Shown here piece after piece: positions 6,559-14,226 of a stretch of DNA of 20,947 nt; positions within the stretch are counted from its first letter, which is position 1; each line of letters starts with the position of its first letter. The stretch comes from Campylobacteraceae bacterium (GTDB lineage: Bacteria > Campylobacterota > Campylobacteria > Campylobacterales > Sulfurovaceae). The position numbers were made by a program, and so were the translations under genes. The notes under the pieces were generated by a model. It had not been told where the DNA came from. It searched no databases and saw nothing but the letters and a program-made list of their open reading frames with translations. The DNA is taken from positions 1-20,947 of the forward strand of contig JALSOO010000007.1 in NCBI GenBank assembly GCA_026986355.1, in the 5' to 3' direction.

Positions 6559-7893
6559 CTATTTTTGTTTACACTCATTGCGAATTTCATTCCAATGAGT
6601 ACGAATCTCTATATCTTTTAAACCCTCTATATCTACTACTCTTTTCATAGTTATTCTAGCTTTTTTACACTCTCCAAGCTTATAATATCCCCATGCCAAT
6701 GAATCTAAATAGGCACTACTATCAGGTTGTTCCTCTAAAGCTCTTTTGATAATCCTAATGCCCTTTTTTATATCAATAGCTTTATCAATTAATATATAAC
6801 CATAGTAGTTAAAATAAGTTGTGTTTTGGATACCTTTTTGAATAGCTAATTCAAAACGCTTAACCACCTCTGATAACATTGATTTATCATCTTTATTAGG
6901 AGAGGACTCATATAGTACTATGGCTGATTCTGCATACCATCTGGCATCTTTTCTCTCTACTTTTAGTTTTTGAACTAATTTATCTGCTTGATTAAACTTT
7001 TTAGATTCAATATAGATAGAGTAGAGTAATTCAGGATTGTTATAATCACTCTTTAGAAATTGAATAGCTCCATCATAATCTTTGAGATGTACATATCCCT
7101 CAACTGCTCTATTGGCATACTTCTCTTTTTGAGTTGTCTTATAGAGTGCTTTGTAGATAGGTATTATTTTAGAGATATTGTTTTGTTGAAAATAGATAGA
7201 TATAAGTTGTAGACATACCTTTTCACTACATTTATGATTTAACCTATGATTTTCCAAACGTGAAATAGCTTGGGGGATATCTCTCATATAGTTAACCAAA
7301 ATAGTTGTTATTTTTAATAATATATTTTCATTATAAGTTTTATTATAAGCCTCTGTTAATAACTCTACAGCCTTAGGATAATCTTTGGTAAAGAGATATG
7401 TATTGGCAGAGAGTTCAAAATCTAAAGCTTTTGTTGATTGTGCTAGAAGTAAATTAGTTACCTCTTTTGCCTCTTTGTATCTCTGTTTGGATAGATAAAA
7501 AGAGAGTAGTAGCCTTTTTGCTACCAAGTTTTTAGGGTGAGTATCAATATACTCTTGTAATTTTTTTGTATTGCCTGATGTTACACCTGCGTATAGAGCA
7601 GTTTTTAACTCTTTTAGCCGATACTCATCTTTACCTGTCTCTTTATAAAGCTTTTTATAAAAGTAATTACTTTTTTTGAAATCATTATTCTGCTCATAAA
7701 AGATGGCTTTCATAATCAAATCATCTTCATTTTTAGAAGGACTAGAGATAACACTTTTTCTATGTGCGAAATCTTTAGGATTGTATGTTGCAAGTTCTTC
7801 TACAGGTATCATATGACTTTGTGGTCTATATGTTGTGCATCCTACCATCAATACAGCGACAAAGACAAAAAGTAAAACTAACCTATTATTCAA
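6559..7893 (-). CDS. TPR-repeat lipoprotein
   Basis: An exported, lipid-anchored scaffold protein. The N-terminus is a lipoprotein signal: NNR, a hydrophobic run, and the lipobox MVGC, followed by TT, which does not carry the inner-membrane retention Asp and so predicts outer-membrane sorting, consistent with lolA in the same run. The rest is helical with tetratricopeptide-like repeats, clearest at the end in SAYLDSLAWGYYKLG and in repeated two-helix units with Ala/Tyr/Leu spacing. A GTG at 7911 would add six residues, but I choose TTG at 7893: AGGAG lies 7 bases upstream, and the TTG overlaps the upstream TGA as TTGA, the same geometry seen at the gene before. The protein is then 444 residues. 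The binding partner is unknown. Confidence 0.83.
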   Translation of the reverse strand: MNNRLVLLFVFVAVLMVGCTTYRPQSHMIPVEELATYNPKDFAHRKSVISSPSKNEDDLIMKAIFYEQNNDFKKSNYFYKKLYKETGKDEYRLKELKTALYAGVTSGNTKKLQEYIDTHPKNLVAKRLLLSFYLSKQRYKEAKEVTNLLLAQSTKALDFELSANTYLFTKDYPKAVELLTEAYNKTYNENILLKITTILVNYMRDIPQAISRLENHRLNHKCSEKVCLQLISIYFQQNNISKIIPIYKALYKTTQKEKYANRAVEGYVHLKDYDGAIQFLKSDYNNPELLYSIYIESKKFNQADKLVQKLKVERKDARWYAESAIVLYESSPNKDDKSMLSEVVKRFELAIQKGIQNTTYFNYYGYILIDKAIDIKKGIRIIKRALEEQPDSSAYLDSLAWGYYKLGECKKARITMKRVVDIEGLKDIEIRTHWNEIRNECKQK

Positions 7894-8279
7894 TCTATAA
7901 CTCCTATGCACTCTTTTTTTACCTCTTCTTTATTATTTTTAAAAGTCTCCCAAAAAGGAAATGTTCTACATTGACGTGGTCTTACAGAGTATATTGTACA
8001 CTGTTTTTTATTATTATCAAAAAAAATACACGCATAGTTATCAGCTTCTATCTTTTTTTCGATTAGAGAGTAGCGATGATTGACTTTTTTGAGATAGATT
8101 GTAGCAAATTCTTCCACATTTAACTCTAAAAATTCAGCCATTTTTTCAATTTCAGGATATTTAGCCCAGATATAACCACTCTCTCCTGTACAACATTTAC
8201 CTCCACAATCTTCACATGCAGAGGGTCTGAATCTATAATTATATCCCTCTTTTACTAAAATATCATCTTTCATATTCAA
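7890..8279 (-). CDS. YkgJ-family cysteine cluster protein
   Basis: A small cytoplasmic metal-binding protein of 129 residues. Eight Cys are visible: C22, C25, C29 and C30 in the CEDCGGKCC motif, then C84, C94, C104 (RPRQCRTFPFW) and C124. This is the pattern of the YkgJ/UPF0153 family (zinc- or iron-sulfur-binding, function uncertain). The start is ambiguous: TTG at 8279 overlaps the trmN6 TGA as TTGA, while an ATG two codons on at 8273 lies 10 bases after GGAG; the difference is two residues. The gene lies between the tRNA methyltransferase and the TPR lipoprotein with overlaps on both sides. The tight link to trmN6 may reflect a shared role in RNA modification, which is only inference. Confidence 0.85.
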   Translation of the reverse strand: MNMKDDILVKEGYNYRFRPSACEDCGGKCCTGESGYIWAKYPEIEKMAEFLELNVEEFATIYLKKVNHRYSLIEKKIEADNYACIFFDNNKKQCTIYSVRPRQCRTFPFWETFKNNKEEVKKECIGVID

Positions 8280-8971
8280 TAATCTCCTTTTATACTATGT
8301 GTATCTGCTTTTTTAAATGCTTCTTGTGACTCTTTTCGGTAGTTGCTATCTTCATCAAAAACAATGAATGGTGGCATTATCTTTGTAAGAGACTTAGAGT
8401 TCATTCGTGCCGAAATCATAACCAATTTTGACTCTCTATCTATTTTAGAGTGAACAAAACGTAAAACTTCAGGGTTTATTTTACTCTCTTTTAGAGTAAA
8501 AAGTACTCTATCAATCTGTTTTGAATCATAGCAAAATATAAAACGACCCCTTGGTTTTAAGACTCTTTTTACTTTTGAAATAAACTCTACAAGAGGAAGA
8601 TGATGTGCATACCGAGCTATATTGAGATGTTCATTATCACTTTGGATAACGTCTGAATCATAAAATGGTGGATTTGAAACTACAAAATCAAACTTTTTAT
8701 CTTCAGAAAAATCTATAAAATCACCCAAATAGGCATCAACCTCTAAACTATTTATCTTATAATTATGCTCTGCATAGCATAACATACTCTTCTGTTTATC
8801 AATAATTGTTGTAGAGATGTCAAAATCTCTACTAAGAAGTAGAGAGAGGATACCTACACCACAGCCCACATCTAAGAGCGAACCTTTAGGATTAAAATTA
8901 GATATAAAATCATATAAAAATATGGAATCACTGTTATACGCATACCCTTTTGTTGGTTGATAAAGATACAA
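8276..8971 (-). CDS. trmN6: tRNA1(Val) A37 N6-methyltransferase-like
   Basis: SAM-dependent N6-adenine methyltransferase. Residues 34-40 read DVGCGVG, the SAM-binding motif I, and NPPFY at 100-104 is the N-P-P-aromatic catalytic motif of amino-methyltransferases. The N-terminal QPTKGYAYNSDSIFLYDF matches the substrate-side motif of the YfiC/TrmN6 group, which methylates A37 of tRNA1(Val) in E. coli; the RNA target here is inferred. Length 231 residues is normal. The start is TTG with a strong AAGGGG five bases upstream; no ATG occurs before motif I. As first gene of the leftward run it is probably transcribed from the 72-base spacer shared with bpt. Confidence 0.85.
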   Translation of the reverse strand: MYLYQPTKGYAYNSDSIFLYDFISNFNPKGSLLDVGCGVGILSLLLSRDFDISTTIIDKQKSMLCYAEHNYKINSLEVDAYLGDFIDFSEDKKFDFVVSNPPFYDSDVIQSDNEHLNIARYAHHLPLVEFISKVKRVLKPRGRFIFCYDSKQIDRVLFTLKESKINPEVLRFVHSKIDRESKLVMISARMNSKSLTKIMPPFIVFDEDSNYRKESQEAFKKADTHSIKGDY

Positions 8972-9012
8972 ATATTCCCCTTAAATTAAAAAAATAGATG
9001 AAATATTACTAT

Positions 9013-9025
9013 AAATTGACAATTT
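9013..9025. promoter_or_regulatory. Palindrome in the trmN6/bpt divergent spacer
   Basis: AAATTG and CAATTT flank a single A, a perfect 6-1-6 palindrome in the middle of the 72-base spacer between two divergent genes. Its halves contain TTGACA on the plus strand and TTGTCA on the minus strand. It could be an operator for both promoters or chance in AT-rich DNA. Confidence 0.3.
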
Positions 9026-9030
9026 TTAGA

Positions 9031-9036
9031 TAAAAT
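9031..9036 (+). promoter_or_regulatory. Possible -10 box of bpt, near-leaderless
   Basis: TAAAAT inside TAGATAAAAT ends 7 bases before the bpt ATG at 9044. If used, transcription would begin at or next to the start codon. No Shine-Dalgarno sequence is visible before the ATG, which agrees with a leaderless message. Confidence 0.35.
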
Positions 9037-9043
9037 TCTTACT

Positions 9044-9808
9044 ATGAATGATAATATTTTTACAGATACTCCACCAACCTCTACTGATTTTTGTATGCTA
9101 GATTATGAGTGTGCCTATATAGAAGGCAACTCTGTGCGTATGAACTACAAATATATAGAACAGGCAACTCAAACCTATAATACAGCACTTATTAACCGTG
9201 GTTGGAGACGTTTTGGGTGTTACTATTTTCATCCTATCTGTAATGGGTGTAATGAGTGCAAATCTGTGAGAATTGATGTAAACAACTTTAAACTCCGTAA
9301 ATCACAAAAAAAAGCTATTAAACGCAACAAAGAGACAGAAATTATTATTCAAAAACCCACTTTATCACAAGCACATATTGATTTATACAACAGATACCAC
9401 TCTTTTAAACATCAAAAAGATAACTGGTCTCATCGTAATATATCTCCTCGTGAATACAGAGAAAATTTTGTAGAGGGAGCCCATGAGTTTGGGAAAGAGG
9501 TTCTATATATCAAAGATGATAAACTTATAGGTGTTGATTTAATTGATGTTTTAGATGATGGAATTTCAGCTATATACTTCTATTATGACCCTGATTATCC
9601 TCAACTCTCTTTAGGTACATACTCTCTACTATATCAAATAGAACTTGCAAAAGTACTAGAACTTCCTTGGATTTATATGGGTTATTGGGTAGATGGATGT
9701 AAAGCATTTTCTTATAAACCAAACTTTCAACCCCAAGAGATACTTGATGGATTTCCAACTGTTGATACAATCAGTGACTGGAAAGAGTTTAAAAATCCAA
9801 ATATTTAA
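9044..9808 (+). CDS. bpt: Aspartate/glutamate leucyltransferase Bpt
   Basis: Transfers Leu from leucyl-tRNA to proteins with N-terminal Asp or Glu, marking them for ClpS/ClpAP degradation (bacterial N-end rule; family knowledge). The 254 residues show the ATE/Bpt signature: C17, the GWRRFG segment near 53-58, YFHPICNGCNEC at 61-72 with three spaced Cys, VRID, and the basic RKSQKKAIKRN. The C-terminal half carries the acyl-transferase fold segments, with YFYYDPDYPQLSLGTYSL and YMGYWVDGCKAFSYKPNF as conserved blocks. The ATG at 9044 is preceded by no ribosome site and by a close -10-like box. The gene is isolated: trmN6 diverges upstream and an AT-only hairpin with a T tract follows. Confidence 0.93.
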   Translation: MNDNIFTDTPPTSTDFCMLDYECAYIEGNSVRMNYKYIEQATQTYNTALINRGWRRFGCYYFHPICNGCNECKSVRIDVNNFKLRKSQKKAIKRNKETEIIIQKPTLSQAHIDLYNRYHSFKHQKDNWSHRNISPREYRENFVEGAHEFGKEVLYIKDDKLIGVDLIDVLDDGISAIYFYYDPDYPQLSLGTYSLLYQIELAKVLELPWIYMGYWVDGCKAFSYKPNFQPQEILDGFPTVDTISDWKEFKNPNI

Positions 9809-9823
9809 TAGTAAATATTTTTT
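9799..9823 (+). terminator. AT-only hairpin with T tract after bpt
   Basis: AAATATTTA at 9799-9807 and TAAATATTT at 9812-9820 form a perfect 9-base stem with loop ATAG, and the T run continues to 9823. The stem includes the bpt stop codon. It has the shape of an intrinsic terminator, but it lacks any G-C pair, so termination may be weak. Confidence 0.5.
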
Positions 9824-9981
9824 AACAAAACTAAAGTGTTTAAAAAAGTAACATATTTTTCATTAATTTTTTTATATTATTTAATATTTAGATTTAAAGA
9901 GTAATTCCACGATTGTGACACTTTTTTATATCTTTACTCGAAAATATTCCAAAAATTAATCTAATATTACGTTATTTTAGC

Positions 9982-9987
9982 CATAAT
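9982..9987 (+). promoter_or_regulatory. Possible -10 box for the exported acidic protein
   Basis: CATAAT in CCATAATATA would give an RNA start near 9994 and a leader of about 30 bases that keeps the GGAGAA ribosome site at 10011-10016. A better match, TATAAT at 10003-10008, lies so close that the RNA would begin at or inside that ribosome site, so it is less likely. The rest of the 217-base spacer (9809-10025) is very AT-rich with no convincing ORF. Confidence 0.35.
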
Positions 9988-10025
9988 ATAGAGTAAAAAA
10001 TCTATAATATGGAGAAATAAATAGA

Positions 10026-10523
10026 ATGTTAGTTAAAAGAAATATTTTAATATCAACACTACTATCACTATCACTACTTACAAGCATAACTACAGCAGAT
10101 GCTTTAAAGTGTTCAAATGGACATTGTCAAGTAGATGTAACTAAACTAGCCCCATCTAAAAATATGAAACAACATAAAATATCTAAATTTAAAAATATAG
10201 ACATAAAACTTACACCTTTAGACCAAAGCCTTGTAGTAAAAGAGGATAAATTAGAATTAGATAAGATATATTTAAATGATGATAAATATGTTCAGCAAAA
10301 CAATGAAGAGTTAGAACCCCTCACAGAAGAAGAAGAGAATACTATTATTCCTGCTCCAGAAAAATTTGTTGCAACTCCAGAAGAGAAAGAGTTGTATTTA
10401 GAACAACAAAGAGCAATGGGTTTAGAAGAGATAGAACTAACACCTCTATACTTCTGCTTAGATGCCCAAGAACCTATCTATGATAAAGAAGCACACCAAT
10501 TTAACTGTATCGTATCTGGTTAA
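10026..10523 (+). CDS. Exported acidic protein of unknown function
   Basis: A 165-residue protein I cannot assign to a family. It has a clear signal peptide (LVKRN, hydrophobic core, cleavage probable after TTADA near 25). The mature part begins with a Cys pair, C29 and C34 (KCSNGHC), and ends with another, C144 and C161, so two disulfides or a metal site are possible in the periplasm. A patch of eight acidic residues lies within 94-104 (EELEPLTEEEE), followed by Pro-rich and Glu-rich sequence; about 45-125 looks extended or disordered. GGAGAA at 10011 serves the ATG at 10026. It stands alone between bpt and the convergent purL, and its stop codon lies inside a 21-base palindrome. Confidence 0.75.
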   Translation: MLVKRNILISTLLSLSLLTSITTADALKCSNGHCQVDVTKLAPSKNMKQHKISKFKNIDIKLTPLDQSLVVKEDKLELDKIYLNDDKYVQQNNEELEPLTEEEENTIIPAPEKFVATPEEKELYLEQQRAMGLEEIELTPLYFCLDAQEPIYDKEAHQFNCIVSG

Positions 10524-10532
10524 ACCAGATAC
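10512..10532. terminator. Perfect 21-base palindrome across convergent stops
   Basis: GTATCTGGTT (10512-10521) and AACCAGATAC (10523-10532) are exact reverse complements around one A. The palindrome contains the TAA of the exported-protein gene and reaches the first base of the purL stop. RNA from either strand would form a stem of 8-9 pairs with a short loop. No long T tract follows on either side, so it may be a weak bidirectional terminator or a 3'-end stabiliser. Confidence 0.55.
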
Positions 10533-12760
10533 TAAATATCTTGTTCAACTACCTCTTTAAAACTTTTAAAGTATACTCTTTCTAGCTCTTTTACACTCAT
10601 CTCTACACTGTTAATTTTAATACTATCTCCACCAACTTTCCCTATAATATCTGTTTTTAGTCCCATCTCTTTTGCCATAGCAATAACTGCTTCAAGGTTC
10701 TCTTTGCTATTTACCTCTAAGATAGCTCTACTTTGAGATTCAGAAAAGATTGCTCTCTCATCTGGAACTCTAATGCCTACAATTACACCTTTACCCGATA
10801 CAGCTGACATCTTAGCTAGTGCTATAGCTAATCCACCTGAGCTTAAATCTTTGGCTGAAGAGAGTAAATCTTGTCTATTTGCTTCTATTACCAAATCCCA
10901 AAGTTTAAGCTCCTTGCTATAATCTATATCACGTAAACTTCCTGTTGTCTCTCCAAATAGCTCTTTTAGATAGAGAGAACCACCAAAATCCATTTTGGTC
11001 TCTCCTATAAGGATTAGATGATTTTCATCTGCCTGAAATGAAGATGGAAGCACTCTATTTTGGTCATCATTTAATCCAACCATAGCAATAGCAGGTGTAG
11101 GAAATACAGATACTCCATTAGTCTCATTATATAGAGATACATTTCCTGAAACTACAGGAGTATTTAGCTCTAAACACGCCTCTTTAATCCCCTCACACGC
11201 CTCTGCAAACTGCCACATAACTTCTGGGTTTTCTGGGTTTCCAAAATTTAAACAGTCTGTAATAGAGAGAGGTCTAGCTCCACTCATCGCCACATTTCTA
11301 CCAGACTCAACCACAGCCAACGCTCCACCTTTATGAGGGTCTATATAGCAGTATCTAGGATTACAATCTGAACTCATTGCCAATGCTTTACCATTCTCTT
11401 TGACCCTGATACAACTTGCATCTAAGCTACCAGGGGCTTTTGTGGTGTTTGTCTGAACCATTGAGTCATACTGCTCATATATCCATGCTTTATCTACTAC
11501 CTCCATTGAGCCTAATAGTTTCTCAAAGGCTATTTGATTATCTATCTTTTCATAAGAGTCAATATTTTTAGATGATACCTCATCTAAATATCTAGGTCTT
11601 GCTATAGGTCTATCTAAAATAGGTGCTTCTTCACTTACAGGAGCGATTGGCATATTACAGACTCTCTCTCCATGCCAAAAGAGTTCCATATTTTTACTAT
11701 CTGTTACCTCTCCAATAATAGCTACATCTAAATCCCACTTCTCGAAAATATCTATAACCTCTTGCTCTTTACCTTTTTTTACACAAACTAACATACGCTC
11801 TTGTGATTCACTTAACATAAAGTCATAAGGTGTCATACCCTCTTCTCGTGCTGGAACTTTATCAAGATGCATAATCATACCTGCACCACTCTTTCCTGCC
11901 ATCTCAAAAGCAGAAGAGGTTAAACCTGCTGCTCCCATATCTTGGATACCTACAACTACATCATTAGTCTTAAAGAGTTCTAAACAAGCTTCAAGTAGAA
12001 GTTTCTCTATAAATGGGTCGCCTACTTGAACAGTTGGACGAAGTGATTTTGACTCCTCTGTAAAACTATCACTACTCATTACAGCCCCACCTAATCCATC
12101 TCTACCAGTTTTAGAGCCTACATACATAACCGTATTTCCAACACCCTCAGCAATACCCAAGAAAATCTCATCTGATTTACAAATTCCAAGTGCAAAAGCA
12201 TTAACTAAAATATTGCCATTATAGGACTCATCAAAGGATACCTCTCCACCAATAGTTGGTACACCCATACAGTTTCCATAACCACCAATTCCCTCTGTTA
12301 CACCTTTGACTAAGTGTCGTTGATATTTTGCTGTTTTATCTGAATTGCTAATATTCCCAAAACGCAAAGCGTTCATATTTGCCACAGGTCTAGCACCCAT
12401 GGTAAAGACATCTCTTAATATTCCACCCACACCAGTAGCAGCACCTTGATATGGTTCTATAAAACTTGGGTGGTTATGTGACTCCATCTTAAATACAGCA
12501 GCCATTCCTCCACCGATATCAATAACACCTGCATTTTCGCCCGGCCCTTGTATCACCCACGGAGCTTTTGTAGGAAAACCATTAAGATATTTTTTGCTTG
12601 ATTTATAAGAACAATGCTCTGACCACATAGCTGAAAAGATACCAAGTTCTACAATATTTGGATGTCGTCCATCAAGAATTTCTAATATATGTGTGTAGTC
12701 GGATTGACTTAACTTATGGTTTTTGAGCAGTTCATCTAAATTTTCTAAGGGTTTTGACAT
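10532..12760 (-). CDS. purL: FGAM synthase subunit PurL
   Basis: Large subunit of phosphoribosylformylglycinamidine synthase, fourth step of purine synthesis (FGAR + ATP + ammonia to FGAM). At 742 residues it is the short PurL form that needs separate PurS and PurQ, neither of which is in the window. Visible motifs: SEHCSYKSSKKYL with the catalytic His region, the metal- and substrate-binding MESHNHPSFIEPYQGAATG, GGILRDVFTMGARPVA, a mid-protein MLSESQERML, and the second-half repeat with CLNFGNPENPEV and DLSSGGLAIALAKM. The start is ATG with AGGAA 8 bases upstream. It is single and divergent from the CopD-like gene. No purine riboswitch-like structure is recognised in the 146-base upstream spacer. 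Confidence 0.97.
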   Translation of the reverse strand: MSKPLENLDELLKNHKLSQSDYTHILEILDGRHPNIVELGIFSAMWSEHCSYKSSKKYLNGFPTKAPWVIQGPGENAGVIDIGGGMAAVFKMESHNHPSFIEPYQGAATGVGGILRDVFTMGARPVANMNALRFGNISNSDKTAKYQRHLVKGVTEGIGGYGNCMGVPTIGGEVSFDESYNGNILVNAFALGICKSDEIFLGIAEGVGNTVMYVGSKTGRDGLGGAVMSSDSFTEESKSLRPTVQVGDPFIEKLLLEACLELFKTNDVVVGIQDMGAAGLTSSAFEMAGKSGAGMIMHLDKVPAREEGMTPYDFMLSESQERMLVCVKKGKEQEVIDIFEKWDLDVAIIGEVTDSKNMELFWHGERVCNMPIAPVSEEAPILDRPIARPRYLDEVSSKNIDSYEKIDNQIAFEKLLGSMEVVDKAWIYEQYDSMVQTNTTKAPGSLDASCIRVKENGKALAMSSDCNPRYCYIDPHKGGALAVVESGRNVAMSGARPLSITDCLNFGNPENPEVMWQFAEACEGIKEACLELNTPVVSGNVSLYNETNGVSVFPTPAIAMVGLNDDQNRVLPSSFQADENHLILIGETKMDFGGSLYLKELFGETTGSLRDIDYSKELKLWDLVIEANRQDLLSSAKDLSSGGLAIALAKMSAVSGKGVIVGIRVPDERAIFSESQSRAILEVNSKENLEAVIAMAKEMGLKTDIIGKVGGDSIKINSVEMSVKELERVYFKSFKEVVEQDI

Positions 12761-12798
12761 TATTTATGTTCCTATTTTATGGGGGATTTTTGTCTGTT

Positions 12799-12804
12799 AT
12801 TCTA
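12799..12804 (-). promoter_or_regulatory. Possible -10 box of purL
   Basis: On the minus strand TAGAAT, within TTGACTAGAAT, would start RNA near 12792 and give a leader of about 32 bases that includes the AGGAA ribosome site at 12769-12773. There is no convincing -35 box. Confidence 0.35.
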
Positions 12805-12876
12805 GTCAAAAAGTACTAAATAGGCGATGAAATAATAAAAATAGTGATAAAAGATAGTATCATTTTTTACTTTCGA

Positions 12877-12882
12877 TATAAT
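12877..12882 (+). promoter_or_regulatory. -10 box of the CopD-like/comFC/plsC run
   Basis: A perfect TATAAT lies 24 bases before the ATG at 12907, with AAAAAGG at 12894-12900 as ribosome site. The T-rich stretch CATTTTTTACTTT upstream replaces a clear -35 box, as is common for sigma-70 promoters in Campylobacterota. Confidence 0.55.
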
Positions 12883-12906
12883 ATCTAAAATTAAAAAAGG
12901 ATTATT

Positions 12907-13356
12907 ATGGGTTGGAGTATACACTTACATCTTATAGCAGCTATTTCATGGATTGGAGGTTCTGTATTTATGTTTGTTTTAGGGATTTCTCTACGAGATA
13001 AGGAGGACCAAAAGTTGGTATATCCCCGAATTGGTCCTATTTTTGGTTATTTTGAAATTGTAGTTTTGATACTTCTAATTACAACAGGTATCTGGATGAT
13101 TGTTCAAAATAATATGATTTATACTCTTTTTGATTTTGATGTACATAGTCGAGTGGTTGAAGCCTTACGTGACAAACTATTATTGGTTGCTATTATGACA
13201 ATCATCACGATTGTTCATACTATTATAGCCTTTAGAACCAATGGAAAAGAGAGGAGTAGACTAGAGACGATTATATCTCGTGGCTCTTCGATAGGAATTT
13301 TTATTATGAATTTTATTGTACTCCATTATGCTATAGTCATACGAGATATATTGTAA
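12907..13356 (+). CDS. Four-helix membrane protein, CopD-like
   Basis: An inner-membrane protein of 149 residues with four predicted helices at about 5-26, 47-67, 91-110 and 127-146. The first helix carries HLHLIAAISWIGG, like the His-x(n)-Trp-Ile/Val-Gly-Gly motif of CopD-like and related small membrane families. Further His residues at 104 and 140 fall in later helices, so haem or metal binding is possible. The function is not known for this group, and no CopC or copper gene is adjacent. It begins the rightward run; comFC starts 6 bases after its stop. Confidence 0.7.
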   Translation: MGWSIHLHLIAAISWIGGSVFMFVLGISLRDKEDQKLVYPRIGPIFGYFEIVVLILLITTGIWMIVQNNMIYTLFDFDVHSRVVEALRDKLLLVAIMTIITIVHTIIAFRTNGKERSRLETIISRGSSIGIFIMNFIVLHYAIVIRDIL

Positions 13357-13361
13357 AATAG

Positions 13362-13937
13362 ATGAGATGTCTTGCTTGTCATAGATTAAGTTGGTCAACA
13401 TTTTGTCAATCATGCCAACAAACACTACTAAAACCTAACATTACAAAGAGAACTATAAATAGATTAGAGGTTTATAGCTTTTTTAAATATCAGAATATTG
13501 AAAATTTACTCTTGACTAAACATACAAAACAGGGTTTTATCATTTATAGAGCATTATCTAAACTCTCTTTTAGACTATTTATCAAAAACTTTATGCAAAA
13601 TAGTATAGACAAGATTTATATATTGGGTATAGATGAGAGTGTCAAAAATGGTTATAGCCATGTTGCACTATTGACTCATGAAATGAGATATAAAAATGTA
13701 AAAGTTTTACACTCAAAGCTTATGGCAAAAAATCATATTAAATATGCAGGAAAATCTTTACAATTTCGTTTGGAAAATCCGAGAGAGTTTTATTATCGTG
13801 GAGAGAAAGATATAGAGGTTATTTTAGTAGATGATATTATAACTACAGGTACAACGATAAATGAAGCTAAACGAGTTTTAGAAAAAAATAGTGTAAAAAC
13901 TCTTTTTGCTTTGACTTTAGCTGATGTTAAAGTCTAA
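13362..13937 (+). CDS. ComF-family phosphoribosyltransferase-like protein
   Basis: A cytoplasmic ComFC-type protein of 191 residues. A small zinc-ribbon opens the protein (C3, C6, C15, C18). A phosphoribosyltransferase fold follows, with the diagnostic PRPP loop VILVDDIITTGTT at 153-165. The segment LGIDESVKNGYSH corresponds to the usual P-x-R-x-x-x-RGFNQ motif but is diverged. In naturally competent bacteria ComFC supports uptake of transforming DNA; no other competence gene is nearby, so the role is inferred from family. The ATG is 6 bases after the CopD-like stop, with no strong ribosome site of its own, which suggests coupling. Confidence 0.83.
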   Translation: MRCLACHRLSWSTFCQSCQQTLLKPNITKRTINRLEVYSFFKYQNIENLLLTKHTKQGFIIYRALSKLSFRLFIKNFMQNSIDKIYILGIDESVKNGYSHVALLTHEMRYKNVKVLHSKLMAKNHIKYAGKSLQFRLENPREFYYRGEKDIEVILVDDIITTGTTINEAKRVLEKNSVKTLFALTLADVKV

Positions 13938-13974
13938 TTATGCTAAATTAGCGTCAAAAACTAAAGGATTTTTT

Positions 13975-14166
13975 ATGAATGTAGAGAAAATTAGAGCAAT
14001 ATGTAGACCATTTAGAGTAGTATTGGGCGCTTCATTGATAGGTTATGGAGTTTATAGTTCAAATCCATGGTTCTATTTAGGTGCTATTCCACTTATTGCT
14101 GGGTTAATTAACTTCTGTCCACTCTGTAAGATTACAGGTCAATGTAATATTCTTGGTGGTAAATAG
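13975..14166 (+). CDS. DUF2892-type small membrane protein
   Basis: A 63-residue inner-membrane protein. An upstream in-frame ATG at 13924 would overlap comFC, but I choose ATG 13975 because AAGGA (13964-13968) lies 6 bases before it and the family homology begins here. It contains one or two hydrophobic hairpin helices (FRVVLGASLIGYGV, and WFYLGAIPLIAGLINF) and the ending FCPLCKITGQCN with three Cys, which is typical of DUF2892 proteins related to the membrane tail of YgaP-like rhodaneses. The Cys may bind metal or carry redox chemistry; the function is unknown. It is followed by a hairpin ahead of plsC. Confidence 0.78.
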   Translation: MNVEKIRAICRPFRVVLGASLIGYGVYSSNPWFYLGAIPLIAGLINFCPLCKITGQCNILGGK

Positions 14167-14186
14167 TGTTTTTATCTCTATTTTTG

Positions 14187-14213
14187 ATATACTATCATTC
14201 ACAGATAGTATAT
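14187..14213 (+). repeat. Inverted repeat upstream of plsC
   Basis: ATATACTATC (14187-14196) and GATAGTATAT (14204-14213) form a perfect 10-base stem with a 7-base loop, ending one base before the AGGA ribosome site of plsC. There is no following T tract. It may be a transcript 3' end for the DUF2892 gene, a hairpin that affects plsC translation, or an operator; the left arm also contains a -10-like TATACT. Confidence 0.45.
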
Positions 14214-14226
14214 TAGGAAATTAGAG

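Noticed and set aside
7785..8066. Plus-strand hydrophobic frame opposite the TPR/YkgJ junction
   Set aside because: Its hydrophobicity comes from reading Lys/Glu-rich coding DNA in reverse; both minus-strand genes are well supported.
9016..9036. TTGACA with TAAAAT as a standard promoter for bpt
   Set aside because: The two boxes are only 9 bases apart, far less than the usual 16-18, so TTGACA is more likely part of the palindrome.
9904..9925. CRP/FNR-like site (TTGTGACA) in the spacer before the exported protein
   Set aside because: Only one half-site is present; the matching inverted half is missing at the expected spacing.
12761..12906. Purine riboswitch upstream of purL
   Set aside because: No conserved three-way junction pattern is visible and the predicted leader is only about 30 bases.
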